The position numbers were made by a program, and so were the translations under genes. The notes under the pieces were generated by a model. That model worked only from the letters and a program-made list of their open reading frames with translations, ran no database searches and was not told the origin of the DNA. 64,000 nucleotides of DNA from Alnus glutinosa (Eukaryota > Streptophyta > Magnoliopsida > Fagales > Betulaceae). Position 1 is the first letter of the stretch. The number at the start of each line of letters is the position of its first letter. This document shows positions 9,520-21,255 of this stretch, one piece after another. The stretch covers positions 20,570,124 to 20,634,123 of the forward strand of contig NC_084898.1 of assembly GCF_958979055.1 (NCBI RefSeq). The letters run 5' to 3'.

Positions 9520-12373
9520 GAGACACTACACAGGCCTCTCTATCAATGCACAAAGTCTATTTTGACTTGGTATTGCAGCCACAGAACTTGCTTTGGCCTC
9601 ACTGTATGAAGATCCCAAATCACAAGTACTACTTGAATTAGAGTCACAATAATGCCCATGCACCTTGTTCTTCTGATCAATCAACAGTGCCTTACATTTA
9701 TACCAACTGCTGAAGTTTCATAATGATTTATTCCAAAGAAGGCATTGCCACCGGTGAATTTGGAGTGCTCAAACCATCTTCTTCCAAATTATCTCTTATC
9801 CTAGACAGAATGTTATAGGCCAAGTTTCCAAGAACACGAGAATATGCTTCTAGAATTTAATGCCCAACATCCTATAAGAATTGAGAAAGGCAGATTAATT
9901 AAGAATCTTTTAAATGGGAGAGTGTAATTACCTTGGGATGAGTATCTTGGATAATGGCCAGCACAAGCATTTCAAGCAAAACATTTTCATTGATTGATTT
10001 GGCAGCCTTGAACACTTGATGTACCACTCTTCCTTGGTGAAACAATTTCTTTCTGGATTGATTTAGCAAAACAGGGTATGGCTATAACACCCCAGAAAAA
10101 TTTAGCTTTTTAAATAGAACCCAAAATAAATAAATAAATGAGATTAAAATTGTTTTGTAAGATATAGTATAGCCCATGGGTTGTAAAGGCCCTTTCATTC
10201 AGACTAGTTTCTTGGCCTTTAATTATTCTGCTGACCCATTTATGTTAAGGCCATGGACAGCCACATATAAAGCCCATGATTTAAAACATCATTTTATTTC
10301 CATCCTCATGGAAAATAAAAGAAAACTCTAGAAAACAATTATATTTTTTTTCCCGACCTTGCCTTCAAACATAAGCCAAATTTTAATACCTCATTATACA
10401 CGTAGCAGCAGCTCATCTTCTATCTGCCACTTTTCAATCTCCTTCCCACACGTTTCGGACATGCACAAGTTTTTGCAGAAATTTGCCAACGCACGACCAC
10501 TTCTATTTCTTATTTTCTTTTTCTTCCCCTGCCTCGGCTTCTCCTTTCTAGTTCCTTCTTTTCCTTTCTTTTAGAACACAACCGAGAGGAAGAGATGTGG
10601 GAGAGACCGAAAGAGGGAGAAGAAAGAGAGAGCCGGTGGGTGAGCCACCTGTTGGGGCGGACGGGAATGTTGGGCCGGTAGGCCACGGCTTGGCTTCGGC
10701 AAGGCCACGGGGAGTCTGATTTTTGGTACTTTCTCAGTACCCAAACCAAGAGGAAACCGTTTTAGGTTAGTCGAATTCTCAAACATTGATTTTAAATTGA
10801 TTGGTTTTGATTTTTCTGCAGGTTTTCAGATGGGTTTTGTTGGATTTTTTTTTTTTTTTGTAAATTTTTAGTTTTGGGTATTGTTTATGGAGAATTTTTT
10901 TTTCCTTAGAGGCAGAATGGGTTTCGGGTAATGGGAAACAAAAATCTGGGTTGGTTTGGAGATGAAATCGGTTGGGTGTTGTTGATTAATTGAGAAAACT
11001 TTTTGCTTTATGAAGAATTTTTGGTAGAAAAAAAGGAAGACAATCAGAGGTTTATAATTTTTGGAATTGTTTTGAAGAAAATCTATGGGTAGGCTTCCGG
11101 GTATGAACCTTCTTGAGAATTTAATTTCTGGGTTTGTTTATCTTTGATAGTTTAATGGTTTTGGAGAAATAGATATGTACTAATGGTGAGAAAAGTGGGT
11201 TTTTTGGTCTTGAATCTAGGTTGTGAAAATTTTTTTTTTGTAATAACGGAATGTATAGACAAATTTAAGAAAAAGCAAAAACTAAAACATGACTTAGTAT
11301 GAGGGGGTATTTTATTCTGGTTGTCAATAAGTTCCAGACCTTATTAAAAAAAAGAGATTATGGGCCATGTCAAGGTTGATATGTATAGCTACTGATTTGC
11401 TTTTAATTAGCCAATATATGCTGCATTTCTTGGTCCCTACTAATTTATTGTGCCTACTTCAAAATTTGTACCTTGAGGTGTTAATTTAATCTTCTACAGA
11501 GTATGTTAATTGAGCCTCTTAATGATGACAAAAAGATGTACAGATTTTAACCCCCATTGGAAATTTGTCACTAAAGCCGTGTAGTTATTCTAGTCTAATA
11601 AACTAAAGATCATTGAGCAGGAATCTCAAATACAAATAGAAAATTTGAGAATTATTAGACGTAGATGTAGAATTTATCTCCCTATGCTATTAAATGAACA
11701 TCATTGGGCTGAACCCATTTTTAATATCATTAGCTTGCTTCTTTGTGCCAAAAATGGTTACATGCCCGGATGACTACTACATTACCAGTATGCACCTAAT
11801 GTGGTAGACAAAACTTACACATTATGAATGATGATTACATATGCACATTTATTATTGATGCTGATATTTCTATATGTGGACTCTTGAAAATTCTAAAATA
11901 CCAAACTGTGATTTTTATACACCCAGATGTTCTGTTGTGTTATTTACTGAGTTTTCAAACTCACCCCTTACCCCTACAACCTTTTCAGGATACAATAAGC
12001 CGGATTCACTTTTTGGTAATGGCATAGACCTCGCTAAGGGTAATAGAACGTTGGGAGACTGATGTAATCTTTATATTGTATAGTATGTTTCCCTTTTAGA
12101 ATTTATAGCTCTGTAAAGAGCAACTCTTATGTACATATAAATAAAATAGATGGTTAAGATCTATATCTATTAGAGGCGTGCTTTATGTAAATATATTTTT
12201 TTTAGGCTCAAGTTCGCGTTTCCCCTTATATCCCAAAACGGGGGCGTGACACTAGCCATTTGCACCATTTTGCTTAGTAAGAACTAACTCAACCATATAG
12301 TTGGTCGGGGAGAGTAACCAGTCCATTTCTCTTTGCCATTTGCTCTTCCTTTCTTCCGGCAGTGGTTCTAATT
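9520..12373 (-). pseudogene. RopGEF (PRONE domain) pseudogene, copy 1, split by a solo LTR
   Basis: The minus strand gives [20 protein letters not shown] (about 12340-12260), a PRONE start. After the solo LTR it gives KKLLHQGRVAHQVFKAAKSI (near 10060-9990), then, past an intron with GT and AG ends, the PRONE end around [18 protein letters not shown] (about 9865-9780). The order is that of plant RopGEFs (activators of ROP GTPases at the plasma membrane), most like RopGEF14 from memory. The middle of PRONE is missing, an in-frame TAA follows 'DVGH' at about 9858, and 2.17 kb of LTR interrupts it. It cannot encode a working exchange factor. Confidence 0.75.
10083..12251. mobile_element. Solo LTR (2169 bp) with TRTAACRCCC...GGGCGTGACA ends, inserted in the RopGEF relic
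   Basis: The ends TATAACACCCC (TG decayed to TA) and GGGGGCGTGACA form the short inverted ends seen at 48613-51609. The flanking 5-mers ATGGC and CTAGC align with CAAGC in the uninterrupted block copy at about 27180, so the insertion point is exact and the 5-bp duplication has decayed. The interior has a pyrimidine-rich leader near 10490-10570 and no long ORF. The absence of an internal domain or second LTR makes it a solo LTR. Confidence 0.75.
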
Positions 12374-12974
12374 TTCACAACTCCCCAAACAATTATTATA
12401 TTCTTAATAGTTAAGAGAAAAAATAATTATTCTTATAGGTCACATTATAAAAACAAAAGTAGTTTTCTAAGGAATAGCTAGGGCCCCAAGTTAATCATAG
12501 AAGGGAAATGATCCTGCATTATATGCTACCCACACAAGAAGGAAAAAGTAAATAAATAAATATTGATAACAAAAATATTGTTATGAATATGAAATTTTAC
12601 GTGGAGCAGATATTAATATGAGAATATATAATATGGTAGGATATTTTCTTTATGTTAGAATACATGTTATGATTTGATACTTACCTTACAGAATAATTAT
12701 TTTTTAGAGGATTGATTGTAATTGACGGTAATCAATTCAAATAATTTGATTACCATTTTTTTTTTCCACCTTTACAGTTGTAATATTTTCTATTTAAGCA
12801 CGATGAAATAATGATAAGGTATGCAAACAATTAATTTCAAACTTTGTATTTGAAAAGGTTTAGGTTCTCTTTAACAAATTTAAAGAGTTTAGGTTTCCTC
12901 AAAACCTAACAAATCATCTCATTACATATTTGTAAAATCATTCAAGTAACTGAGTCCATTTTGAAAGATTATTC
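12374..12974. other. Intergenic part of the duplicated block
   Basis: AT-rich sequence, collinear with 27304-28224 apart from the Tourist-like MITE present only in copy 2. No gene seen. Confidence 0.5.
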
Positions 12975-13058
12975 ACAAGATTGATGAGTTTTAGCAGGTA
13001 GAGGCTGATGGCGCAAGTTTTTAACAAGGACAGTCTTGGGCAAGGCAGCCCTTGTAGC

Positions 13059-13792
13059 CAGGGCAGTCAAGACAGGTTTGCGTGTCGGGTTCTGGTCATC
13101 CTGTTTGACCCGTGAACCGTTAAGGGTCAACCTTGACATGACCCGTTTAGCTAAAAGGGTCAAACACTTCAACCCTAACACAACCTACTTAAATAACAAG
13201 TTGACACAACATGACCCGTTTAACCTATTATATAATAAAGTCTATAAAAATAAAAACACAAATTTAAACAAAAAAGGAAAAAAAAAATCATATTGTTTGA
13301 ATAATCATATTATTTCACAATTGAAATATGAAGCATTGAGTTGTTTTATTGTTTACTTGTTTTGGTTCAACTTCAAGTTTGAAAAAAAAAAAAAAAAATC
13401 CGTTATTTTTTTTTAGTCTTTGCCTTTTTTGTTGAAGTTCTAACTCAATAAAAGAATTTTTTAGTCTTTGTCTTTTTTGTTCAAGTTCTAATTTAATAAA
13501 AGAAATAGACTTGTTTTGTCTTTTGTGAGTTTGTTTAGTTTAGTCTTTACTATTTAGATAGTGAGAGAAAAGAGAGGTAACATGATTATTTAGATTTAAT
13601 TTTTAATGTAGAAAAAGAATTTTTAAATATACGGGTCAAACAGGTTGACCCATGGGTCAAACGAGTTGACTTGATAATGACAATTTTATTAAACGGGCTA
13701 ACCATTTTATGACCCGAACCATTTTAAGCTTAACTCTAATCTTTTAATTTTTGTGTAGAGTTTACAAGTCATGTCAAAAATTAATAGCCTTG
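13059..13792. mobile_element. Non-autonomous hAT element with GGGTCAAC-type subterminal repeats, full-length copy
   Basis: The ends CAGGGCAGTCAAG and ATTAATAGCCTTG are inverted in register. The flanking 8-mers CTTGTAGC (13051-13058) and CTGGTAGC (13793-13800) match at 7 of 8. Subterminal regions are rich in TTTGACCCGT and GGGTCAAC motifs. The interior is AT-rich and non-coding. The block-2 copy (28308-28548) has lost the right half. Confidence 0.75.
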
Positions 13793-14222
13793 CTGGTAGC
13801 AACTATTGCTGGAGGGTATCTAAACTTCATACCAGGTGGCGGCTGAAGAGCTTGCCACAAGAGGGAGGACACGGCTCACTGCTCTGTAGGTCTTGCGAAT
13901 TGGGCAGTTTCTTGTTTTTAACCAAGCATTTCCCAGCGGCCCGTGTTTTGATACATTTCCTTCCTGCATAGGGCATGATTAATTATTTATTTGAAATTGA
14001 GAGCATAGGGCATGATTCAACAAGCATTTTTACATATTTTTCTGTGAGTTGCCGGATTGGTCCGTTGCCTGTCAAATTATTTCCTCTACATTGATGCTCG
14101 TCACAATTTTCAAGTGAGGTTTATAGAATGACACTAATGCAATATCTCAAACAATTATCTGTATAAGATGAAATTATGAATTAATTTCCTAAACTGGATA
14201 TTCGAAATCCCAGAACAGATTT

Positions 14223-14566
14223 TATTAGAGGATAAACCTCAGCAACAAGTTAACCACTCATCAGCATCAACAAGTCTGCAGCAACCTCACCATCTCTGCA
14301 TCAACAAGTCTTCCACAATCACAAGTCACCATTGCAGCAGCAAGCCATCCCTCTGGTCAAGCCATTCCTCAACCCATACCACCATGTTATTAACCTTTAA
14401 TTTATCTCTTTGTACTCTGGTCTTTACCTTTTAATTAAGTCTATATATTAGACTACTTTGTAATCAAGCATGTAAGGAAATCAGTAAAGATGTAGTCCTT
14501 TGTTTACCTTCGTGTTCTCTCCCTCTTCCATTACAGATATCCATCTCCTTCTCTTTATTTCTAACA
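14223..14566. mobile_element. Solo LTR (344 bp), block copy 1
   Basis: The ends TATTAGAGG and TTTCTAACA (ancestral TGTTAGA...TCTAACA) give a TG...CA LTR. The right target repeat AGGTG is at 14567-14571. The left repeat is lost to a deletion present only in this block copy. Contents, including Copia-like 'ctttgtactctggtcttta', match 29305-29648. Confidence 0.7.
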
Positions 14567-14999
14567 AGGTGAAGGCTCGGGTTCTGGAATGTCACTATGA
14601 ACATTAGATCTCCCTGAGAGTGGAACAACTCCATCCTTCCCATGAAAGAGGCTAAACGCCATGTCAAAATTGGGCCTGAAGAAAATAAAACACAGTCAAT
14701 CCCAATATCAAAGCATATTGATAAATCATCATTTATTAATAAAGATTAAGAAGAAACTAAACAAATGGTAAAGCGAAATAAAGGAGAAAAGAAATAGAAC
14801 TTACAGGAATGAGGAAATTAGCTGAAGAGAAGGAAAAGCAAGTGGGTTTGTTGATGTTCCTCAAAAATGGACATCTCTGAATGTCCTTTACATCAAAAGG
14901 GGCATTCAGATGCCTCCTCTTTCATCCCCTTAAACAAAAAAGCTATCTACTCCTCTTACAAAGCAATTTACCTGCAAAGAAGATGAAATATGACAAAAA

Positions 15000-16611
15000 G
15001 GATAGTAATGTAGTTAGCAACAATGTACTTCTGGGTGCTACCTAAATAGTTACAGTGAAAAATTACTTTTGAAACAACAAAAACTTTGTAGGTTAAGCAC
15101 AAAATTGACACAACTAAGTTCTATGCTATATAAATTACAGAAGATGACGTTACCGGTTACACTCACATGAAAAAATAATGAAGTTAAAAATATCATTAAA
15201 GACTAATTGCTATCCTCAATATGAAAGCAGTAGTGTTTGATTCTTCTTCTCAAATTAGATTTGATATGATCTTTGGTTGACCGGTTCACAAAAATTCTAA
15301 TTCTATTCAATTCATGGGTTTGAATTGAATTTGAATTCACCCTTTTTTTTCTTGCTCCAAGCACATGAATTGGGCTAAACAAATTCCATTTTAATACATT
15401 TTGTCCAATTCATGGGTTCCGAATGGTATGTCAATGACACAAACCAGTACAACTTCTTGTAACAGAGATTCATAAACCAGTAAACTAGGAAGCAACAAAC
15501 ACCTGAGTTCTGCTAGCCAGAAAAATAAATAAATAAATAAATTAAAAATTAAAATTAAAAACCTAATTATTTGCATCATGCTGGACACAGCTCAAAACTC
15601 ATAATAACAAGAACAACTGTTTCATAAAGTTTCCATAAGGGAACAATGTCACCATTATGGTTATCCCAATCTCAAAAACCTCTTGAAGCCCTGTATCCAA
15701 TGACTTACTAATCAAACAGCTCAATGCCTCCATCAGTAAATTACTATGGTTTGGCCAACTGCCAACTTATGTTTCAACACAGAGAACAGGGGGCAGTATA
15801 CATACATAGAAAAACAGCCATATATTTTTCAAACGCAATGAGATACTAATGACATGTAGATGTACAACTTCAAATAACATGCATATTTTCTAGTGTCAAT
15901 GAGCTTTAACCCAAACAACATCTCTTTTTCATGTAAGAATAAGTTGAACGCTGAGGTTATGGGTTCTAGACTCAAAAGGAGTGTGTGTGGATGTGATGTA
16001 GGAGAAACCCGTGAAATAGATCTGTTTGTGCTACAGATATTTCAAGATCAAAATCACTGCCAAGAGGCTGGTCTTCTAGGCTATACAGCAATGGGAAAAG
16101 AAAGAAAATAAGTTTCTCTACTGAAAATTATCAAAGCCGAGTAATAATTAGCCACAACAATTAAAGCACACTCTTCTAGCCTCGAAAATCTAATAAAAAC
16201 TACATCCTAATCCTTGAAAATAATAAAAAATCTCAGCCATCCAAAATAACCTAGATGGCTATATGCAAACCTAGATAAACTCAAACACACACACATATAA
16301 ATAATGCTATATGCAAGGCTCATATTTCCCTCTTATCCTTCCAAATGTGACATGATTTTTAAATTCATCATTGGATCAACCCTAATTTGAATTACTCTTG
16401 TATATTTTTTGTAGTTGGGCTGCTGCATCCGCCAATGCTTTTTTATAAAATTGCTGTACTTATCAATTTTATTTTATTTTGGATGAATTAATCATCAAGT
16501 ATTCACGATTAACAACATAAGCTTGGAAAACTGTCTAGCACGAAAGAGTCAAGTATTCACAATATCCATACAACCTAAAACTTTTGCAGCAAACAGGTCA
16601 CCACGAATGCA
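15000..16611. other. Upstream region of the unidentified gene, copy 1
   Basis: This is non-coding sequence collinear with 30060-31673. Microsatellite differences are found around 15525-15560. I see no independent gene. Confidence 0.5.
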
Positions 16612-16846
16612 AAATTTAACACGTCACTAATTAGCGACGTGTCAATTTTGCACGTCACTAATTTTCGTTTTCTCTTTCTATATATATATAAAATTTCCTT
16701 TTTCTTTATCTTCTCCCCTGCTTTTTCTTTCTTCTGTATTCCCGTCCCCAACGCCTCTCTCTCTCTCACACACAGTGTCGTCGGCCGTCCTTCTTCCGGC
16801 ACGTTCTCTCTCCTGCAGTTTCTCTCTACCCGGCGTTCTCTGTTCG

Positions 16847-16850
<4 letters not shown>

Positions 16851-16931
<81 letters not shown>
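16851..16931. repeat. (CT)n microsatellite
   Basis: About 81 bp of almost pure CT dinucleotides lie in the leader-like part of the CACTA-bounded region. Long frames across it are artefacts of the repeat. Confidence 0.95.
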
Positions 16932-16935
<4 letters not shown>

Positions 16936-17238
16936 TGTACATTTTTATGGGATTTGTTATATGAGATAGGATAACAGGTAATATAGTTTAAAAATTCCAT
17001 TGTTTTTGATTCCGCTTATTCTTGGGTTATTTTGGCTCCCCTTTTCTGAGAGATTTTGTTTTGGTTGTATAATATTTGGTTTTGGTGTATATTGTTGTAG
17101 ATCTGCTCTGTTTGCCTTTGTTCTCTGTAGTCTTTGTTTATTGCATGTGCCGGTGTAGATCTGCTTCGTTGCTGTTATTCTGAATGTTGTGGGTTCAGTC
17201 GTTCAGAGAGATGAAAAAAGTTTGGAAACTTGCAGAGA

Positions 17239-17597
17239 ATGGAGAGTGAAACCGAGGTATTTCTGATTCAGCTTTCAATTCAATTTTTTTCTTTTCTTAA
17301 TGGGTATTTCTGATTTTTGTTCATTTTGTTTTAGTTAATTGGATTGACTGTTTGTTTGGAAGTGATTTGGGGTTGCGTTTCGATTAGTTTTATGTGGAAG
17401 AAATGAATGGGTGTGTGAAACATAGAATTTTAGTTTGAATTGTTTGCAATTTGTTGTCAGTGCAGAGTAAGGCTGAGCAAGAATGTGGTTCATCGGAGGG
17501 TTTGAGGAATGGGAGTCATTGGAATGTAGTGTCTGCTCACATGTTGCTGTGGTTAGGAAATAGAAATCAAATTCTGGATTTTTGTGTATGTGGTTAG
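17239..17597 (+). pseudogene. Possible captured exons in the CACTA-type region
   Basis: An ATG at 17239 opens MESETE, ended by GAG|GT at 17256/17257. A downstream acceptor TGCAG at 17461-17465 leads to SKAEQECGSSEGLRNGSHW and on to a stop at 17595-17597. The phases agree (both 0). Acceptor-like AACTTGCAG also precedes the first piece. Gene capture by CACTA elements is known; that it happened here is inference. The protein family is not recognised. Confidence 0.35.
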
Positions 17598-17703
17598 GTG
17601 CTGCTCACATGATCGGAGGAGATGCAAGATCAGAGCATCCTGTTGTAGTGAGATTTTTGATTGCAGACAATGAAGACAAGATTTTTTATTTGAACTGGAA
17701 AAG

Positions 17704-17740
<37 letters not shown>

Positions 17741-18094
17741 AGAAGCGAAAATAGTTTATGTTCTTTCTTCTTCTTTTTTTTTTTTTTTAGGAGAAATTTA
17801 ACAATTAATGATGTCCCAAACATTTGACACGTAACTAAAACAATAATAATTTTTTTAAACGGGAATTTAGTGGCTCGCTAAATTTAGTGACATACCAAAA
17901 TTAGCACGTAGCTAAAATTCCGTTGGCGACTTACAATTTCGAGAAGTTGAAAACGTGTCACAACATTTAGTAACGTGTCTAATTTGACGCGTCACTAATT
18001 AGTGACGCGTTACATTTGGCACACCACTAAATGTAGTGACGTGTCAAATTGTGACGTTAGACACGTCACTAAAATTATAATTTTATATAACAAT

Positions 18095-18300
18095 AAAAAT
18101 TGGTTGTGCTTACCCGGTTATTAACCGATTTTTTAAAATGTAATAACCGGTAACTGCAACCGGATACTTGGTTATCCGATTATCATGTTGCAGTTATTTA
18201 TTCTCAATTTTTTCGATTAATAATTATTAACAGTTATTAACAGTTATCGGTTATTTTATTGTTAATAACTATCCGCTTGTGCACCTTTACTTCCCACGGT
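18095..18300. repeat. hAT-like subterminal repeat patch
   Basis: Repeated CCGGTTATTAACCG-type palindromes end in 'gtgcacctttac'. It resembles hAT subterminal sequence, but termini and target repeats are not resolved. Confidence 0.35.
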
Positions 18301-18512
18301 AGACAGCTACCATTCAGGGACATCTCTTTGTGTTTTTTTTTTTTTTTTAACTCTTTTCTTGGATTAGACGTAGCATGATGTCTTGTTCTCCTTTCTTTCT
18401 TTTTCATTCTGTTCACTGTGATGGCCGTAACTGATGGCTTGTTCTTTTCTTTTATTTTGTATGTTTTTAATTGAATGTGTATTTTTTTTAATATAAAAAA
18501 AGGGGGAGATGA

Positions 18513-18513
<1 letters not shown>

Positions 18514-18590
<77 letters not shown>
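18514..18590. repeat. (AT)n microsatellite
   Basis: A run of about 77 bp of AT dinucleotides. Confidence 0.95.
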
Positions 18591-18594
<4 letters not shown>

Positions 18595-18678
18595 AGTTTT
18601 TCAAATATCTCATGTCTTTATAATTGGTATCTCAGTCTTTGTGCATTGATAAGATATCTAAATTTTTCCGCTACATCT

Positions 18679-19129
18679 TGTAACAGTCAAATTGACTATT
18701 TAGGTGTTTAATGAGAATTAAAGAAGAAAATAGAAAGAGAGATGAATGAGAGATCAAAGGAAATGTAAATTTGTATTGAAATAGCAGAATAGGAGATCTT
18801 GGCACTTTGAGGGGCCAAGGAACATCCAAACGATCCAAAGGATTACAATCAATTTCGATGCCTCCCTTCTCATCTTAGCTTCCCTTTTATAGTCTAACCC
18901 AATACCCCCTAACCGAAGCTAACACTATCCAAACAGAGTTAACGGAAATGAACTATCAGAATCAATAGGAGTCTTAACGGTAATACTAGAATTACTGAAA
19001 TGGATGGCCAACTATAAGCGCACATGCTGCATGACGTATGGCCTTGTGTAGCTGCCAAGTCACTTCCTCACGTCCCTTAAGCCCTTCCACGTGTCAACAG
19101 TAACGAGCTCCAGTTGGCAGACTGTTACA
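18679..19129. mobile_element. Solo LTR (451 bp) with perfect target duplication
   Basis: The 5' end TGTAACAGTC and 3' end GACTGTTACA are perfect 10-bp inverted ends with TG...CA. CATCT lies on both sides (18674-18678, 19130-19134). No primer site or internal domain follows, so this is a solo LTR. Size suggests Copia, but that cannot be settled without the internal region. Confidence 0.85.
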
Positions 19130-19134
19130 CATCT

Positions 19135-20475
19135 GAAGCTTAATAATTTATTCATCTCATGCAAATTACTCTTTGTACACTATCAAAAGCTCACTCAAGT
19201 TTTTTTTTTTTTTTTTTTCACAAAGATAGTCAAATTGACCAACTCGCTAGTTGAACCTAAAACCTATAAATTCTAGCATTCTTTATAGGTTACAGCACCA
19301 AGAATAAATAACAATAAATTCTCATAAAATATGGATAAAAAGTCCACTGTTGAATGTGCTATTAAAAAGTTATTGCACTTGTCTCTATAGAAAGAGTCTG
19401 TAACCAAATCATTGCGGAAATTCACGGTTACTAACAGATTAAGTTAAAGAATCAAATGTGTTGTTTCTCAGATGGAGTGTATCAGATGATGGTGGCTAGG
19501 CCCTAATAAGATAAGGTTTGACTTTTGACTCATCAAACAATAATTTTTCTTTTATTAGAAAATTCAGTTGTTTTAAACCTTATCAGTGAACTTGTTGCCT
19601 TAATTGGGCAAGCTTTCACACACGACATGCATATCATGAGTTGAGCAAATTTTCTAAATTCTTATTCTGCAGAGAAATTTTTGCTCATAAATTACTAAAC
19701 TCTCAATTATATTTTTTGAATATTTTTTATTTGTTATTTGATTGTTTTATTAATTTTAAATATATGCATGATTTGGAGTTACCATTAGGAAAAAAAAAAA
19801 AAACCTGCTATTTTCTCCAATTTTTTAAGTTTTTGTGTGAAGCATTCGGACGGCTGTAGCTTTCATTCGGACACGCTAATCAGTGTATTTTTTTTTAGCG
19901 AAGCACATCTAGACGTGCAAGTATGGCGTTCGGACGCACAACCCAAGGTGCTTAAAACTCTAGTTTCTTCTTACTCACCGCCGTCATCTATTTCTTTGCC
20001 TTGAGTTTTTCCTTCTCCCTCCCGTTTTCTCTTGTTTTTCCTCTTGAGACGCTGGTGTTTTTATTTTTTGGTTCTCTTGTATTATCTCATCTCACAATTT
20101 ATCCAGGTATGTCATTCTTCTCCCTTTCATTATGTGGTTTGTTTTAGATTATGTTTTTGAAAATGTAGGGATTATGGATAATGTGTTATTTTGAGAATAT
20201 ATGCTTGATGATTCATTATGCTGGGGTTGGAATATGTTTAAGCTCGTGGCATTGTTAATTAGTGTTGGCATTTAAGTTGTGCATGTGATTTTACTTTGTG
20301 GCCCATATTAGTTTTTGCATGTGTTATTTTTTTTATTTTTTTATAAATTTTTGGGCATACATGTCACGTAACTATTAAAGTGCATCTATATTTTTTGGTC
20401 TAGCATTTTTTTTTGGAATCTAACTTGTGTTTTGGATAATCGGTGCTTTTTGGGATATATATATATATATATATT
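19135..20475. other. Unassigned intergenic sequence
   Basis: AT-rich sequence with homopolymers and pieces such as 'gcattcggacggctgtag' and 'ggcgttcggacgcacaac' near 19845-19940. No gene, RNA or complete element was identified. Confidence 0.4.
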
Positions 20476-20479
20476 TTGG

Positions 20480-20717
20480 TCATGGTGGCCCCATTCGACT
20501 TCATCTACATGACTTTTCATGAGAACGGGTGGCTGAGTCCGTTCAGTTCCAGCAACATTTATCCTCGACTCGTGCGTGAGTTTTACAAAAATCTGAAGAT
20601 AAATTCACATTCTGTAGCAGTCTCTGGTTTTAGAGACCAAGGTTCGCAGGACACACATCAGGATTGACCCTGAGCTCATCAGCTCGGTCACTGGCGTACC
20701 ACTATCTCATGCTTTTG
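20480..20717 (+). pseudogene. Fragment of a putative plant transposon protein (retroelement-associated domain)
   Basis: One frame reads WLSPFSSSNIYPRLVREFYK; after a frameshift near 20637 a second frame reads TKVRRTHIRIDPELISSVTG up to 'VPLSHAFV'. The pattern of a YPxLVREFY strand followed by VRG/IxIdPexI and a GVP motif is that of the putative plant transposon protein domain found in plant retroelements. It breaks off where the LTR-like sequence at 20718 begins. Confidence 0.5.
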
Positions 20718-21255
20718 TGTAACGCCCCGTCTTTTACAAAAATGAAATGAGTACGTAAGTGAAAATTTTGATTTTTATGTGATATTACGATTTCATCAGA
20801 GTTATAAATTGGCAACAGAATGTATTTTTATTTAACAATGACACGTCAGAACTTCTAAATAAAATACTTCAAAATAGATTAAAAAGTGCGTAATTAAACA
20901 ATTACACAAAGATAGTACCGGTGCCACATATTTGGCACAGATAATTTACAACCCAAAATATCATAATGTGATTATTACAAACCAATTAACTGAAATATAA
21001 ATATTGTTCTTTGGATAATAACCTAAGGAACTACAACATAGTAGTTCACAAAATGGAGGCAGTCTAGCCTCAAAAGACTGCCACTAGGATCCATCTAAGC
21101 ATCTGGATAGTCCTGATACTCTTCATCCTCAAATCTTGTATTAATAAATAATATAGAGGGAAACAATAATACAAAAATACCTAAGTAAGTCTGCTGTTTC
21201 CAATAATATAATGAATGCTGATTTTTTATGAAATGCAACACAATGAAATAACATA
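20718..21255. mobile_element. LTR fragment, TGTAACGCCCC family
   Basis: It starts TGTAACGCCCCGTCTTTTAC and follows the order of the complete LTR at 48613 ('tacaaaaa', then 'tcagagttata'). The right part is missing: at about 21255 it passes into the receptor-upstream repeat. Confidence 0.6.

Larger units (their letters stand above)
12975..14970 (-). pseudogene. Unidentified plant gene, copy 1, decayed
   Basis: Minus-strand coding pieces match the better copy at 28225-30029: a first exon whose start is now ATA (14946-14944), then MAFxLFHGKDGVVPLSGR-type sequence cut by a 344-bp solo LTR, then a deletion. NCPIGKTYRAVSR-type sequence of the other copy is represented near 13930-13800, and VLVKNLRHQPLPAK lies at 13050-12985 beyond a hAT MITE. 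Joining the pieces across the MITE target repeat restores a PPAIVATRAALPK reading, so the MITE sits inside a former exon. I do not know the family's function. It seems to be a conserved plant-specific protein, uncharacterised to my knowledge. Confidence 0.6.
6338..16611. repeat. Segmental duplication, copy 1 (receptor + RopGEF + unidentified gene block)
   Basis: It is collinear with 23238-31673 and near-identical over long stretches. Copy 1 carries extra insertions (solo LTR 10083-12251) and a deletion around 14222. Homology stops sharply at 16611, where CACTA-like sequence begins. A third piece of the far end of the block lies at 44813-45490. Confidence 0.9.
16612..18090. mobile_element. CACTA-type region carrying a possible captured gene 5' end
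   Basis: Both flanks (16618-16664 and 17811-18070) consist of the CACGTCACTAATTAGTGACGTG-type subterminal repeats seen in the CACTA element at 230-981 (stated here as two 11-mers, CACGTCACTAA and TTAGTGACGTG). Between them is sequence with gene 5' character: a TATA box near 16680, a CT-rich leader and two exon-like pieces. I do not see clean CACTAC termini or a target duplication, so the outer ends may be truncated. Confidence 0.5.

Noticed and set aside
16575..17000. Long open frames across the (CT)n run on both strands
   Set aside because: Ser/Leu or Arg/Glu dipeptide strings are by-products of the dinucleotide repeat.
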